This document shows positions 1 through 8,851 of a stretch of DNA of 49,900 nucleotides, piece after piece. The notes beneath the pieces are model-generated. The model saw only the letters and a list, made by a program, of their open reading frames with translations, was not told where the DNA came from and searched no databases. The first letter of the stretch is position 1. Every line of letters begins with the position of its first letter. Position numbers and translations under genes: made by a program. Source of the DNA: Ramlibacter sp. (GTDB lineage: Bacteria; Pseudomonadota; Gammaproteobacteria; Burkholderiales; Burkholderiaceae_C); NCBI GenBank assembly GCA_029237735.1, contig JAQZBU010000048.1:1-49900 (forward strand), in the 5' to 3' direction.

Positions 1-975
1 TCCAGCGGCGGTCGCGGCGTTCTCGATCGGCACGGCAAAGCCGATGCCCAGGAAGGTGCGCGCGGGCGTCGGGTTCAGGATGGCGGTGACGATGCCCACA
101 ACCTCGCCATCCATCGTGACCAGCGGGCCGCCGGAATTACCGGGGTTGGCGGCGGCGTCGAACTGGATGAGATTGCTCATCTCCTGCTTGCCCTCGGGCG
201 AGCGGAAGGCGCGCTTCAGTCCGGAGACAACGCCGCCGGAGGCCGAGGGGCCGATGCCGAACGGAAAGCCCACCGCGAGGACCTTGTCGCCGGGGGCGAG
301 GTCGGCCGTGGAACGCATGGTGGCGGAGATCAGGTCGTCGGGGATCTTGCTGGCCTGCAGCACGGCCAAATCGTTCTCGGGCTGCGCGCCCGTGATGGTG
401 GCGTTGGATTCGAGACCGTCGGAGAACACCACCTTGATCCTGTCAGCACCGGAGACCACGTGAAGGTTGGTGAGAATGATGCCTTTGTCGATGATCACGA
501 CGCCCGTTCCCACGCCTTGCTCGACTTCGTCGTCGTCTGCGGCGGGGGTCGCCCCGCCGGTGGCGGGACCGAGCGGCTTGGGCTTGGCGCCGGAGCGGGC
601 GGCGGCGGGATGGTCTTCCTTGAGCCGGCTCTTCTTCACGTAGCTCACCACGCGCACCACCGAGGGCAGGATGTTCTCGTAGGCCTTCGCGTATTCGGAC
701 GGAAGCACCTGCGTTTCCATCGTCTTCAACACCGCGGCGTTGATGTCGTCCTGGGTCAGCTTGCGCTGGCCTGTGCGCATGCCGTGGCTGAAGGTGAAGG
801 CCAACGCGGCGGCCAGGACGATGATCGCGGCCCACAGAAGGCTGGTGCTGGAGAGATGGACGCGGTGCCGCCTGGGTGCCGGCCCCGGCTGCGCGGGCAC
901 GGCCTCGTCCGCTGGGGGAGTGTCGGGTCCCGAACGGCCCGATCGGCTGGAGCTGTAGAGGGCTGGCCTGCGCAT
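1..975 (-). CDS. HtrA/Deg-family trypsin-like serine protease (S1C), 3' end outside window
   Basis: Only the first 325 codons are inside the window; the C-terminus runs off the left edge, so a PDZ domain cannot be confirmed or excluded. The N-terminus has a proline-rich cytoplasmic stretch, then one hydrophobic segment (about residues 44-62, LLWAAIIVLAAALAF), so the protein is probably membrane-anchored with the protease in the periplasm. The trypsin triad is visible: His in LTNLHVV, Asp in ENDLAVL and Ser in NPGNSGGPL, plus the typical FPFGIGPSASGG loop. ATG at 973-975 (reverse) was chosen because it is the first start ahead of the membrane segment. The family degrades or senses misfolded envelope proteins. 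It is divergent from the tatD gene, with about 110 bp between them. The Ala/Pro/Lys-rich linker between the membrane segment and the protease domain is longer than in DegP. Confidence 0.9.
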   Translation of the reverse strand, partial: MRRPALYSSSRSGRSGPDTPPADEAVPAQPGPAPRRHRVHLSSTSLLWAAIIVLAAALAFTFSHGMRTGQRKLTQDDINAAVLKTMETQVLPSEYAKAYENILPSVVRVVSYVKKSRLKEDHPAAARSGAKPKPLGPATGGATPAADDDEVEQGVGTGVVIIDKGIILTNLHVVSGADRIKVVFSDGLESNATITGAQPENDLAVLQASKIPDDLISATMRSTADLAPGDKVLAVGFPFGIGPSASGGVVSGLKRAFRSPEGKQEMSNLIQFDAAANPGNSGGPLVTMDGEVVGIVTAILNPTPARTFLGIGFAVPIENAATAAG

Positions 976-1086
976 TCGTTCACCTGTCGAAACTGCGGAA
1001 TCGAGGAATAGGGAAAGCGAAAACACACGGTATCACGGTTTGCGCGATCCTGCATGGCCGGTGGCCCCATCGGGCATCATGCAGCC

Positions 1087-1926
1087 ATGACGGCATGGAT
1101 TGATACACATTGCCATCTTGACGCCGCGGAGTTTTCGGCGGACGGCGCGGCTGTGCGAAGCCGTGCGGCGGCACGGGGCGTCGTCCACTGCGTGCTGCCG
1201 GCGGTCGAGGTGGGCAACTTCACGGCGGTGCGCGAACTCGCTCACCGCCATGGCGACAGCTATGCCCTGGGCATCCACCCCCTGTGCACCGGCAGCGCCG
1301 CTGCGGAAGACCTGGACCGGCTCGATGAAGCCCTCACCGCTTTCAGTGGCGATCCGCGGCTGGTGGCGGTCGGCGAGATCGGCCTGGACTATTTCGTACC
1401 GGGCCTTGACGCGGCGCGCCAGGAACTTTTTTACGAGAGGCAGCTCGCGCTGGCGCGCAAGCACGGGTTGCCGGCAGTGCTGCATGTGCGCCGATCGGCC
1501 GACGGTCTCCTCAAGCACTTGCGCCGCGCGGGGATCACCGGCATTGCGCATGCCTTCAACGGAAGCATGCACCAGGCGAAGGAGTTCACGCGGCTGGGTT
1601 TCAAGCTGGGTTTCGGCGGGACGCTGACCTATGAGCGCGCGTTACAGGTGCGCCGCCTTGCGAAGGACCTTCCGCTAGAGGCGCTGGTGCTGGAGACCGA
1701 TTCGCCCGACATCCCGCCGCACTGGCTCTATCGCACGGCGCAGCAGCGCGCCGGGGGAGAGCTACAGGGGCGCAACGAGCCCGGCGAACTGCCACGGATC
1801 GCCGCCGTGCTCGCGGGCTTGCGCGGCATCGGAATGGACGAGCTGGCGGAAGCGACCACGCGCAACGCCTTGGCCGCATTGCCGAAACTTGCAGGATTGC
1901 TGGCACTGGATAATGCCGGGCAGTGA
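1087..1926 (+). CDS. TatD-family metal-dependent hydrolase / DNase
   Basis: A 279-aa TIM-barrel metallohydrolase. The metal ligands of the family are all in place: H8 and H10 (DTHCHLD), E97 (VGEIGLDY), H133, H155 (HAFNGS) and D205 (ETDSP). Family members are 3'-5' exonucleases or DNA-repair and quality-control nucleases; the exact substrate is not readable here. An upstream in-frame start at 1054 would add 11 residues with no family match, so the ATG at 1087 directly before TAWIDTHCH is preferred. The stop overlaps the GTG start of the following spermidine-synthase-like gene by 4 bases, so the two are translationally coupled. Confidence 0.92.
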   Translation: MTAWIDTHCHLDAAEFSADGAAVRSRAAARGVVHCVLPAVEVGNFTAVRELAHRHGDSYALGIHPLCTGSAAAEDLDRLDEALTAFSGDPRLVAVGEIGLDYFVPGLDAARQELFYERQLALARKHGLPAVLHVRRSADGLLKHLRRAGITGIAHAFNGSMHQAKEFTRLGFKLGFGGTLTYERALQVRRLAKDLPLEALVLETDSPDIPPHWLYRTAQQRAGGELQGRNEPGELPRIAAVLAGLRGIGMDELAEATTRNALAALPKLAGLLALDNAGQ

Positions 1927-2675
1927 AGCAAACCGAACCCGTCCTCCCCGAAGTCAATTTCTCCGACCACGGGGATATCCGTTACCTGCACCTGAGCACT
2001 GAATGGGTGCAAGGCGCGATGTGGCTGGACAAGCCGTTCGAGATCCAGCTCGAGTACGTCCAGCGGATGATGGCCTGGCTGCTGTTCGTGGACCCGGCCA
2101 CCGTGCCCACCCGGCACGCGATGCAGCTGGGTCTGGGTTCGGGCGCGCTGACCAAGTTCTGCTACAAGAAGCTGCGGATGAAGACCACGGCGATCGAGCT
2201 GAACCCGCAGGTAGTCGCCGCCTGCCGCCTGTGGTTCAAGCTGCCGGCCGACGATACCCGCCTGTCCGTGGTGCTGGGCGACGCGGCCGAGGTGGCGGCC
2301 CATTCGCATTGGCGCGGCGCCGTGGACGCTCTGCAGGTGGACCTGTACGACCACGAGGCGGCGGCGCCCGTCCTGGACAGCACGGCCTTCTACTCGGATT
2401 GCCGCCGGCTGCTGACCGAGGATGGCTGCATGACCGTGAACCTTTTCGGTCGCTCGTCGAGCTTTGCCGAGAGCCTGGAGAAGATCACGGCGGCGTTCGG
2501 GGCCGGTTGCGTATGGGCCTTCCGGCCCACGCGGGAGGGCAACACCATCGTGCTGGCCCTGCGCCAGCCCCAGCGGCCGGACCGCGCCACGCTTGCCCAA
2601 CGGGCGGAAACCATCGAAACTCGCTGGGGCCTGCCCGCCCGCAAGTGGCTTCGGGTCTTCAAACCAATCGAATGA
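1923..2675 (+). CDS. Spermidine synthase-like SAM-dependent protein
   Basis: A 250-aa Rossmann-fold protein of the spermine/spermidine synthase superfamily. The nucleotide-binding glycine motif LGLGSG is at residues 69-74, the acidic residue ending strand 2 is in AIELNP (E92), and VDLYDHEAAAP (about residue 150) occupies the position of the aminopropyltransferase active-site loop. It lacks the N-terminal beta domain of true SpeE and is shorter (about 250 versus 280-290 aa), so it may be a methyltransferase-like relative rather than a polyamine enzyme. Translation starts at GTG overlapping the tatD stop; its own TGA overlaps an ATG (ATGA at 2672) that is probably the original start of the next gene. 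Confidence 0.75.
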   Translation: MKQTEPVLPEVNFSDHGDIRYLHLSTEWVQGAMWLDKPFEIQLEYVQRMMAWLLFVDPATVPTRHAMQLGLGSGALTKFCYKKLRMKTTAIELNPQVVAACRLWFKLPADDTRLSVVLGDAAEVAAHSHWRGAVDALQVDLYDHEAAAPVLDSTAFYSDCRRLLTEDGCMTVNLFGRSSSFAESLEKITAAFGAGCVWAFRPTREGNTIVLALRQPQRPDRATLAQRAETIETRWGLPARKWLRVFKPIE

Positions 2676-2699
2676 CCAGCGTCGCCAAGCCCAAGCCCC

Positions 2700-4364
2700 G
2701 TGGCGCGCTGCTCACAGGCCGAAAGCGTCCAGCATCCGCTGGTGCGGCTGGCCGCCGTCGCCATGGAACGCGCCAGTGACGGCAAGCCGCTGGACATCGA
2801 GTCGCTCACGCAGTGGCTGGCAGGCCGGACCGGGTTGGACTACCTGCGGATCGACCCCCTCAAGGTGGACGTGGGCAAGGTCGCCGACACGATGAGCGCC
2901 GCCTATGCCGAACGCCATCGGGTGCTCCCGGTACAGGTGACGGGCAGCGAAGTGGTGGTGGCGACGTCCGAGCCATTCCTCACCGACTGGGTTGCCGAAG
3001 TCGAGCGGCAGTCGCGCCGAACGGTGCGGCGCGTACTGGCCAGCCCGGGGGACATCCACCGCTACACGGCCGAGTTCTTCGCGCTGGCCAAATCGGTGCG
3101 CGCCGCGCAAAAGGCCGGCGGCAACTCGGGCGCGGCGAGCTTCGAGCAGCTGGTGGAGCTGGGCAAGAGTAACAAGCAGCTGGACGCCAACGACCAAGGC
3201 GTGGTCCAGGTGGTGGACTGGCTGTGGACCTATGCCTTCGACCAGCGCGCGAGCGACATCCACCTGGAGCCTCGGCGCGAGCAGGGCGTGATCCGCTTTC
3301 GCATCGACGGAATCCTGCACCCTGTCTACCAGATGCCGATGGGCGTGCTCAACGCCATGACCGCGCGCATCAAGCTGCTGGGCCGCATGGACGTCGTCGA
3401 GAAGCGCCGTCCGCAGGACGGGCGCATCAAGACGCGCAACCCGCGCGGCGACGAGATCGAGATGCGGCTGTCCACGCTGCCCACGGCTTTCGGCGAGAAG
3501 ATGGTGATGCGCATCTTCGACCCGGACACAGCCGTGAAGGACCTGGACGCGCTGGGCTTCTCGCAGCACGACGCCGCGCGCTGGGAGGCGCTGGTCAAGC
3601 GCCCGCACGGCATCATCCTGGTTACCGGCCCGACGGGTTCGGGCAAGACCACGACGCTTTACTCCACACTCAAGCGCATCGCGACGGAAGAGGTGAACGT
3701 CAGCACCGTGGAGGACCCGATCGAGATGATCGAGCCGTCCTTCAACCAGACGCAGGTGCAGCCTCAGCTGGACTTCGGCTTTTCCGAAGGCCTGCGCGCA
3801 CTGATGCGGCAGGACCCGGACATCATCATGGTGGGCGAAATCCGCGATCTGCCCACCGCCGAGATGGCGGTGCAGGCGGCGCTGACGGGCCACCTCGTGT
3901 TTTCCACCTTGCACACCAACGACGCGCCATCGGCTATCACGCGCCTGATGGAGCTGGGAGTTCCCGCCTACCTGATCAATGCCACCCTGCTGGGCGTGCT
4001 GGCCCAGCGGCTGGTGCGCACGCTGTGCAAGCAATGCCGCCAACCCGATGAGGCGGCGTCCCGCGACGCACTGGACGCCTGCGTGAAGCCGTGGAAGATC
4101 AGCGGCGGCTACCTGCCCTATAAGCCGGTGGGTTGCGTGGACTGCCGCATGACGGGCTTCCTGGGGCGCATGGGCCTGTACGAATTGCTCACCGTGAGTG
4201 ACGGCCTGAAGGAAAAGCTGTCCCAGGCGCCCTCGATCGACGCCTTGCGCAAGCAGGCCGTGGCCGACGGGATGCGGCCGCTGCGGCTGGCCGGCGCGCT
4301 GCGCGTGGCCGAAGGGCTGACAACCCTGGAGGAAGTGCTCACGGCGACGCCGCCGCTGGACTGA
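2700..4364 (+). CDS. GspE/PulE-family secretion/pilus ATPase (probable 5' frameshift)
   Basis: A 554-aa AAA+ assembly ATPase of the type II secretion / type IV pilus family. An N-terminal MshEN-like domain (about 20-130) is followed by the motor domain with Walker A GPTGSGKTTT (about 310), an Asp box, Walker B (DIIMVGEIRD), the conserved LTGHLVFSTLHTND segment, and a zinc tetracysteine module (CKQC ... CVDC) near the C-terminus. It powers filament assembly or secretion at the inner membrane; no other gsp or pil gene is in the window, so the partner machine is unknown. The open frame begins at a GTG (2700), but ATG 2672 overlaps the preceding stop (ATGA) and reads MTSVAKPKPRGALLT before a one-base shift near 2717 leads into AESVQHPLVRL. 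The original start is therefore likely 2672. Confidence 0.9.
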   Translation: MARCSQAESVQHPLVRLAAVAMERASDGKPLDIESLTQWLAGRTGLDYLRIDPLKVDVGKVADTMSAAYAERHRVLPVQVTGSEVVVATSEPFLTDWVAEVERQSRRTVRRVLASPGDIHRYTAEFFALAKSVRAAQKAGGNSGAASFEQLVELGKSNKQLDANDQGVVQVVDWLWTYAFDQRASDIHLEPRREQGVIRFRIDGILHPVYQMPMGVLNAMTARIKLLGRMDVVEKRRPQDGRIKTRNPRGDEIEMRLSTLPTAFGEKMVMRIFDPDTAVKDLDALGFSQHDAARWEALVKRPHGIILVTGPTGSGKTTTLYSTLKRIATEEVNVSTVEDPIEMIEPSFNQTQVQPQLDFGFSEGLRALMRQDPDIIMVGEIRDLPTAEMAVQAALTGHLVFSTLHTNDAPSAITRLMELGVPAYLINATLLGVLAQRLVRTLCKQCRQPDEAASRDALDACVKPWKISGGYLPYKPVGCVDCRMTGFLGRMGLYELLTVSDGLKEKLSQAPSIDALRKQAVADGMRPLRLAGALRVAEGLTTLEEVLTATPPLD

Positions 4365-4454
4365 CCGCGACTTGTAGGTGAAACCCACATCGGGCGCCCG
4401 GGATATTCCAATCACAATGGCGCCACTCAGAAATCCTTTAGAGGAGACATACAC

Positions 4455-4943
4455 GTGAAAATCAAGAGTCAGAAGGACTTTTTTGCCGGCCTCTTGTTCA
4501 TAGTGGTCGGCATAGCCTTCGCATGGGGTGCCACCAACTACAACATCGGCGAGGGCGCGCGGATGGGGCCTGGCTACTTCCCCCTGGTGCTGGGCATCCT
4601 GCTGGCGGCCATCGGCTCCTTCACGGTATTCGAAGCCATGGTGGTCGAAACCGAGGACGGCGAGCCCGTGGGCAAGTTCGCATGGAGACCCCTGTTTTTC
4701 ATCATCGCCTCGAACGTGGTGTTCGGCATCTTGCTGGGCGGCCTGCCAGCCATCGGATTTCCCGCCTTTGGCCTGATCGTCGGCATCTATGCGCTCGTTT
4801 TCATCGCCGCGTTGGCGGGCGAGGAGTTCAAGGCCAAGGAGGTGTTCGTGCTTGCCACCATTTTGGCGATCGGCAGCTACCTCGCGTTCATCGTGATGCT
4901 CAAGCTGCAGTTCCCGGTCTGGCCCAGCTTCATCGTGGGTTGA
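4455..4943 (+). CDS. tctB: Tripartite tricarboxylate transporter small membrane subunit TctB
   Basis: A 162-aa inner-membrane protein with four predicted hydrophobic segments (about 9-27, 40-58, 78-108, 120-150), the usual size and layout of TctB. The family forms the small subunit of TTT carriers, which use a periplasmic Bug/TctC binding protein and the large TctA permease to import di- and tricarboxylates or other organic anions. It starts at GTG 4455, preceded by the strong ribosome site GAGGAGA at 4441. tctA follows after a 15-bp gap, so they form one operon. No binding-protein gene adjoins; the only one in the window is 41 kb away at 45972, so the substrate cannot be inferred from here. 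Confidence 0.9.
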   Translation: MKIKSQKDFFAGLLFIVVGIAFAWGATNYNIGEGARMGPGYFPLVLGILLAAIGSFTVFEAMVVETEDGEPVGKFAWRPLFFIIASNVVFGILLGGLPAIGFPAFGLIVGIYALVFIAALAGEEFKAKEVFVLATILAIGSYLAFIVMLKLQFPVWPSFIVG

Positions 4944-4958
4944 AATAAGGATCACAAA

Positions 4959-6470
4959 ATGGATTTGGTTTCCAATCTCTCGATCGGCTTCGGCGTTGCG
5001 TTCACTCCGATCAACCTGCTGTACAGCTTCATCGGCGTTTTCCTTGGCACCGTAATTGGGGTATTGCCGGGCATCGGCCCGGTGGCCACCATTGCCATGC
5101 TGCTGCCGGCCACCTATGCGCTGCCACCCGTTTCCGCGCTCATCATGATCGCCGGCATCTATTACGGGTCGCAGTACGGCGGCTCCACCACGGCCATCCT
5201 GGTCAATTTGCCAGGGGAATCGTCCTCGGTGGTCACAGTGATCGACGGCTACCAAATGGCGCGTAAGGGCCGGGCAGGGCCGGCCCTGGCGGCCGCGGGC
5301 ATCGGATCGTTCTTCGCCGGTTGCGTCGGCACGCTGATCCTGGCGGCGTTTGCCGTCCCCTTGACGGAGGTTGCATTCAAATTCGGCCCCGCCGAGTACT
5401 TTTCGCTCATGGTGCTGGGCCTGATCGGCGCCGTGGTGCTCGCCTCGGGTTCTCTCATCAAGGCCATTGGCATGATCGTGCTGGGCCTGCTGCTCGGCCT
5501 GATCGGAACCGACGTGAATTCCGGGGTCGCGCGCTATTCCTTCGATGTCCCGGAACTGACGGACGGCATCGGCTTCATCGTGATCGCGATGGGCGTGTTC
5601 GGCTACGGCGAAATCATCAGCAACCTGGGCAAGCACGCGGACGAGCGCCAAGTGTTCACGGCCAAGGTCACAGGTCTCTTCCCGACCAAGGAAGACTTCA
5701 AGAACATGACCCCCGCCATCTTGCGCGGGACCGCGCTGGGGAGTGTGCTGGGCATCCTGCCGGGCGGCGGGGCGCTGCTGTCGGCGTTCGCGGCCTACAC
5801 GATTGAGAAGCGGACCAAGCTGCGCGCCGGCGAAGTGCCCTTCGGCAAGGGCAACATCCGAGGCGTGGCGGCGCCCGAAGCCGCCAACAACGCAGGCGCG
5901 CAGACATCCTTCATTCCGCTGCTGACACTGGGCATTCCGGGCAACGCGGTGATGGCGTTGATGGTGGGTGCGATGACCATCCACAACATCCAACCGGGCC
6001 CGCAGGTGATGACCAGCAACCCGCAGCTCTTCTGGGGCCTGATCGCCTCGATGTGGATCGGCAACGCCATGCTGATCATCCTGAACCTGCCGCTGATCGG
6101 CATCTGGATCAAGCTGCTCACGGTGCCCTACCGCTGGCTGTTCCCGGCGATCGTGCTGTTCTGCGCCATCGGCGTGTACTCCACCAACAACAACACCTGG
6201 GACATCTGGATGGTGGCGATCTTCGGGGTGGTTGGCTACATATTCATCAAGCTGGGCATGGAACCGGCGCCGCTGCTGCTCGGATTCATCCTGGGGCCGA
6301 TGATGGAAGAAAACCTGCGTCGGGCGCTGCTGCTCTCGCGCGGAGACTGGAGCGTCTTCGTCTCGCGACCGCTGTCCGCCGGCCTCCTGGCCGCGGCCCT
6401 GCTATTGGTGGTTATCGTGGCGCTGCCCTCGATCAAGGCCAAGCGCGCCGAAGCCTTCGTCGAAGATTAG
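4959..6470 (+). CDS. tctA: Tripartite tricarboxylate transporter permease TctA
   Basis: A 503-aa, strongly hydrophobic permease with about eleven to twelve membrane segments, the usual length for TctA. Family signatures are GIYYGSQYGGSTTAIL (about residues 65-80), the IPGESSS-like loop (here LPGESSSV), and LTLGIPGNAVMALMVGA (about 320-336). It forms the translocation pore with TctB. A perfect 12-bp hairpin lies 50 bp after the stop (6522-6548) and probably ends the tctBA transcript. Confidence 0.93.
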   Translation: MDLVSNLSIGFGVAFTPINLLYSFIGVFLGTVIGVLPGIGPVATIAMLLPATYALPPVSALIMIAGIYYGSQYGGSTTAILVNLPGESSSVVTVIDGYQMARKGRAGPALAAAGIGSFFAGCVGTLILAAFAVPLTEVAFKFGPAEYFSLMVLGLIGAVVLASGSLIKAIGMIVLGLLLGLIGTDVNSGVARYSFDVPELTDGIGFIVIAMGVFGYGEIISNLGKHADERQVFTAKVTGLFPTKEDFKNMTPAILRGTALGSVLGILPGGGALLSAFAAYTIEKRTKLRAGEVPFGKGNIRGVAAPEAANNAGAQTSFIPLLTLGIPGNAVMALMVGAMTIHNIQPGPQVMTSNPQLFWGLIASMWIGNAMLIILNLPLIGIWIKLLTVPYRWLFPAIVLFCAIGVYSTNNNTWDIWMVAIFGVVGYIFIKLGMEPAPLLLGFILGPMMEENLRRALLLSRGDWSVFVSRPLSAGLLAAALLLVVIVALPSIKAKRAEAFVED

Positions 6471-6518
6471 GTTGCCCCCCGAAGCGGCCTGCGGCCGCCT
6501 CTCCCAGGGGGCTCCCGA
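6471..6518. repeat. C/G-block palindromic intergenic element
   Basis: The stretch between tctA and its terminator has outer arms of C-runs and G-runs (GCCCCCC ... GGGGGC) enclosing a small inner palindrome GCGGCCTGCGGCCGC. A related layout (outer GCCCCC/GGGGGC, inner GCCGC..GCGGC) occurs between livG and livF at 44457-44507. I read these as two members of a dispersed REP-like family; sequence identity between the two is only partial. Confidence 0.45.
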
Positions 6519-6521
6519 ACA

Positions 6522-6557
6522 GCGAACGGCGCCATTGGCGCCGTTCGCGTTTCTGTT
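6522..6557 (+). terminator. Intrinsic terminator after tctBA
   Basis: A perfect 12-bp stem, GCGAACGGCGCC / GGCGCCGTTCGC with a 3-base loop (ATT), followed by GTTTCTGTT. The T-tract is imperfect, but position and stem strength fit termination of the tct operon. Confidence 0.7.
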
Positions 6558-6604
6558 CCGCGCCTGTAACTTCGGTGGGTGACAATGGCCTTTCAGAGGG
6601 AAGA

Positions 6605-7888
6605 ATGCAGCTGAAAAATAGCCATCCGCAGCGCATCGCGTTGCACAACGAAATCCACGCCCGGCCGCCCGAGGCCATGACGGCGCCGCTCGCGATCTCG
6701 CACCTCGTCATGCTCGGCGATGGGCAGGATCGCGAAGCGAGCCGCGCGCACCTGGCGTCGCTGCTGCGGGACCATCACCTGCCACTGCCCGATGCGCAAT
6801 CCACCCACATTCGGATGGACCTCGGGGGTTTCCGCATCCGCTGGGAACTTCACACCGAGTTCGTCACCTGGACTTTCTCCCGCGCGATCGACGCGAAAGG
6901 CTTCGGCGAGCGCGAGCCCGCCACCGCCATCGAGGCGGTGCCCCAGGCATGGCTGGATGGCTTGCCGGGCCAATGCCTGGCGAGCCTGCACCTGTGGGTG
7001 CTGCCCACCGTCGCATTCGGCGGTAACTCGCTCGTCAAGCACGTGTTGAATGAAGACACGCTTGTCGCATCCGCGGTCGCCGATGGGCTGGGCGAGGTGT
7101 ATACGGATTTCGCGCTCCACGCCGACGGCTTCTCGCGCATGGTGCTGCTGGCGGGTAACGTGACGCCGCGGCGCCTGGGCCGGCTGGTGCAGCGGTTGCT
7201 GGAAATCGACACCTACCGCATGGCCGCGCTGCTGGGGCTGCCCGCCGCGCGCGAGGCCGCGACGGTGCTCGCCTTCGCGGAACGCGAACTCGCGGAGCTG
7301 GCCGGCGCCATTCGCGTGGCGGGCCGCCATGAAGAGCCGCAGCTGCTGGACCGGCTCACCAAGCTGGCCGGGCAGGTAGAGAGCCAATACGCGGGAACGC
7401 ATTCGCGCTTCTCCGCCAGCGCCGCGTACTTCGAGCTGGTGGACCGGCGCATCGCCGACATTTCGGAATCGAAGATCGCCGGGCTGCAGACCATCGGCGA
7501 GTTCATGGAGCGGCGGCTCTCGCCCGCGCGCTCCACCTGTGCATGGGCCACGCGGCGGCAGGACGCCCTGTCGCAACGCGTATCGCGCATCAGCAACCTG
7601 CTGCGCACGCGCGTGGAGATCGAGCAGCAGCAAAGCAGCCAGGCGCTGCTCGCCGCGATGAACACCCGCCAGGGCCTGCAGCTGAAATTGCAGGCCACCG
7701 TGGAAGGCCTGTCGGTGGCCGCGATCACCTACTACATCGTTGGCCTCGTGAGCTACCTGGCCAAGGGCGCGCATGCCATCGGCTGGCCCTGGAGCGCGGA
7801 GAGCACGGCGGCATCCGCCATCCCGGTCGTTGCGATCGGGGTGTGGTGGTCGCTGCGCCGGCTGCACTCCCGGGTGTTCAGCGATTGA
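6605..7888 (+). CDS. DUF3422 family membrane protein
   Basis: A 427-aa protein matching the DUF3422 family: the opening RIALHNEIHARPPEAM is its hallmark, followed by a long mixed alpha/beta region with coiled-coil-like helices (about 190-350) and two C-terminal hydrophobic segments (ITYYIVGLVSYLAKG and AIPVVAIGVWWSL). It is probably anchored in the inner membrane with the large domain in the cytoplasm. The function of the family is not established. A much longer upstream reading is only open frame through tctA; ATG 6605 sits 7 bases after GAGGGAAG. Its TGA overlaps a TTG start of the following EamA exporter, suggesting coupling. Confidence 0.85.
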   Translation: MQLKNSHPQRIALHNEIHARPPEAMTAPLAISHLVMLGDGQDREASRAHLASLLRDHHLPLPDAQSTHIRMDLGGFRIRWELHTEFVTWTFSRAIDAKGFGEREPATAIEAVPQAWLDGLPGQCLASLHLWVLPTVAFGGNSLVKHVLNEDTLVASAVADGLGEVYTDFALHADGFSRMVLLAGNVTPRRLGRLVQRLLEIDTYRMAALLGLPAAREAATVLAFAERELAELAGAIRVAGRHEEPQLLDRLTKLAGQVESQYAGTHSRFSASAAYFELVDRRIADISESKIAGLQTIGEFMERRLSPARSTCAWATRRQDALSQRVSRISNLLRTRVEIEQQQSSQALLAAMNTRQGLQLKLQATVEGLSVAAITYYIVGLVSYLAKGAHAIGWPWSAESTAASAIPVVAIGVWWSLRRLHSRVFSD

Positions 7889-8784
7889 GCCAGCCCGCCG
7901 ACAAGGTTTTTCTTTCAGGCCTGGCGATGGCGCTGGCCGGCTCGATCGCTTTCAGCGGCAAGGCCATCATCGTGAAGCTGGCCTACCGCTTTGGCGTGGA
8001 CGCGGTGACGCTGATCATGCTGCGCATGCTGTTCGCCCTGCCGATCTTCGTGGCGATGGCGTGGTGGGCCGGCCGCGGCAAGCCCGCGCTTTCAGCGCGC
8101 GACTGGCTTGGAGTCGTTGGGCTGGGGTTCACCGGTTATTACCTGTCGAGTTTTCTCGACTTCGCGGGGCTGCAATACATCTCGGCTTCACTCGAGCGCC
8201 TCATCCAATACCTCGCGCCGACGCTGGTGCTGGTGCTGGGCTGGTTCCTGTACCGCAAGGCCATCCGACCGCTCCACCTGCTGGGCATGGCCCTGAGCTA
8301 CAGCGGCGCACTGCTGGTGTTCGGCCACGAGGTGCAACTGGCCGGCGGGCAGGCCGCGCTGGGCACGCTGCTGGTGTTCGCCAGCACCGTGACCTACGCC
8401 CTGTACCTGGTCTACAGCGGACAGCTGGTGCAGCGGCTCGGTTCGCTGCGGCTGGTGGGGTTGGCGACCTCCGTCGCTTGCCTGTGCTGCCTGCTGCAGT
8501 TCGTGCTGCTGCGTCCGCTGTCGGTCGCCATCGAGGTGGCTCCGCAGGTGATCTGGCTATCAGTACTGAATGCAACCCTGTGCACCGCGCTGCCCGTGCT
8601 TCTCGTGATGATGGGAATCGAGCGCATCGGCGCCGACCTGGCCTCGCAGGCGGGGATGGTGGGACCGCTATCCACCATCCTCATGGGCGTGGTGATCCTG
8701 GGCGAGCCGTTCACGGCGTGGATCGCTGCCGGCACGATGCTGGTGATCGCGGGGATCTTCGTCTTCAGCCGCGCTGGGCGATAG
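7885..8784 (+). CDS. EamA/DMT-family transporter
   Basis: A 299-aa drug/metabolite transporter superfamily protein with ten hydrophobic segments arranged as two EamA repeats (about 10-145 and 155-295). Members export amino acids, nucleotide precursors or other metabolites; the substrate is unknown. TTG 7885 overlaps the DUF3422 stop (TTGA) and gives the normal length; the next in-frame ATG (7927) would cut into the first membrane helix. It converges on the RTX-protein gene, with an 11-bp hairpin at 8823-8849 between them. Confidence 0.82.
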   Translation: MSQPADKVFLSGLAMALAGSIAFSGKAIIVKLAYRFGVDAVTLIMLRMLFALPIFVAMAWWAGRGKPALSARDWLGVVGLGFTGYYLSSFLDFAGLQYISASLERLIQYLAPTLVLVLGWFLYRKAIRPLHLLGMALSYSGALLVFGHEVQLAGGQAALGTLLVFASTVTYALYLVYSGQLVQRLGSLRLVGLATSVACLCCLLQFVLLRPLSVAIEVAPQVIWLSVLNATLCTALPVLLVMMGIERIGADLASQAGMVGPLSTILMGVVILGEPFTAWIAAGTMLVIAGIFVFSRAGR

Positions 8785-8822
8785 TGTGCTGTCGCACAAG
8801 CTCATTGCCTGCGTGTGCGCGG

Positions 8823-8849
8823 GGAACAGGGCGATGGCCGCCCTGTTCC
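8823..8849. terminator. Hairpin between convergent genes
   Basis: A perfect 11-bp inverted repeat (GGAACAGGGCG / CGCCCTGTTCC, 5-base loop) in the 67-bp gap between the EamA exporter and the RTX-protein gene, which face each other. No U-run follows on either strand, so it may be a weak or factor-assisted bidirectional terminator. Confidence 0.5.
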
Positions 8850-8851
8850 GG

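Noticed and set aside
2712..5993. A 1093-codon open frame on the minus strand across gspE, tctB and tctA
   Set aside because: It is His/Arg/Gln-rich low-complexity translation typical of the reverse frame of high-GC genes, without any motif, and three well-supported genes occupy the other strand.
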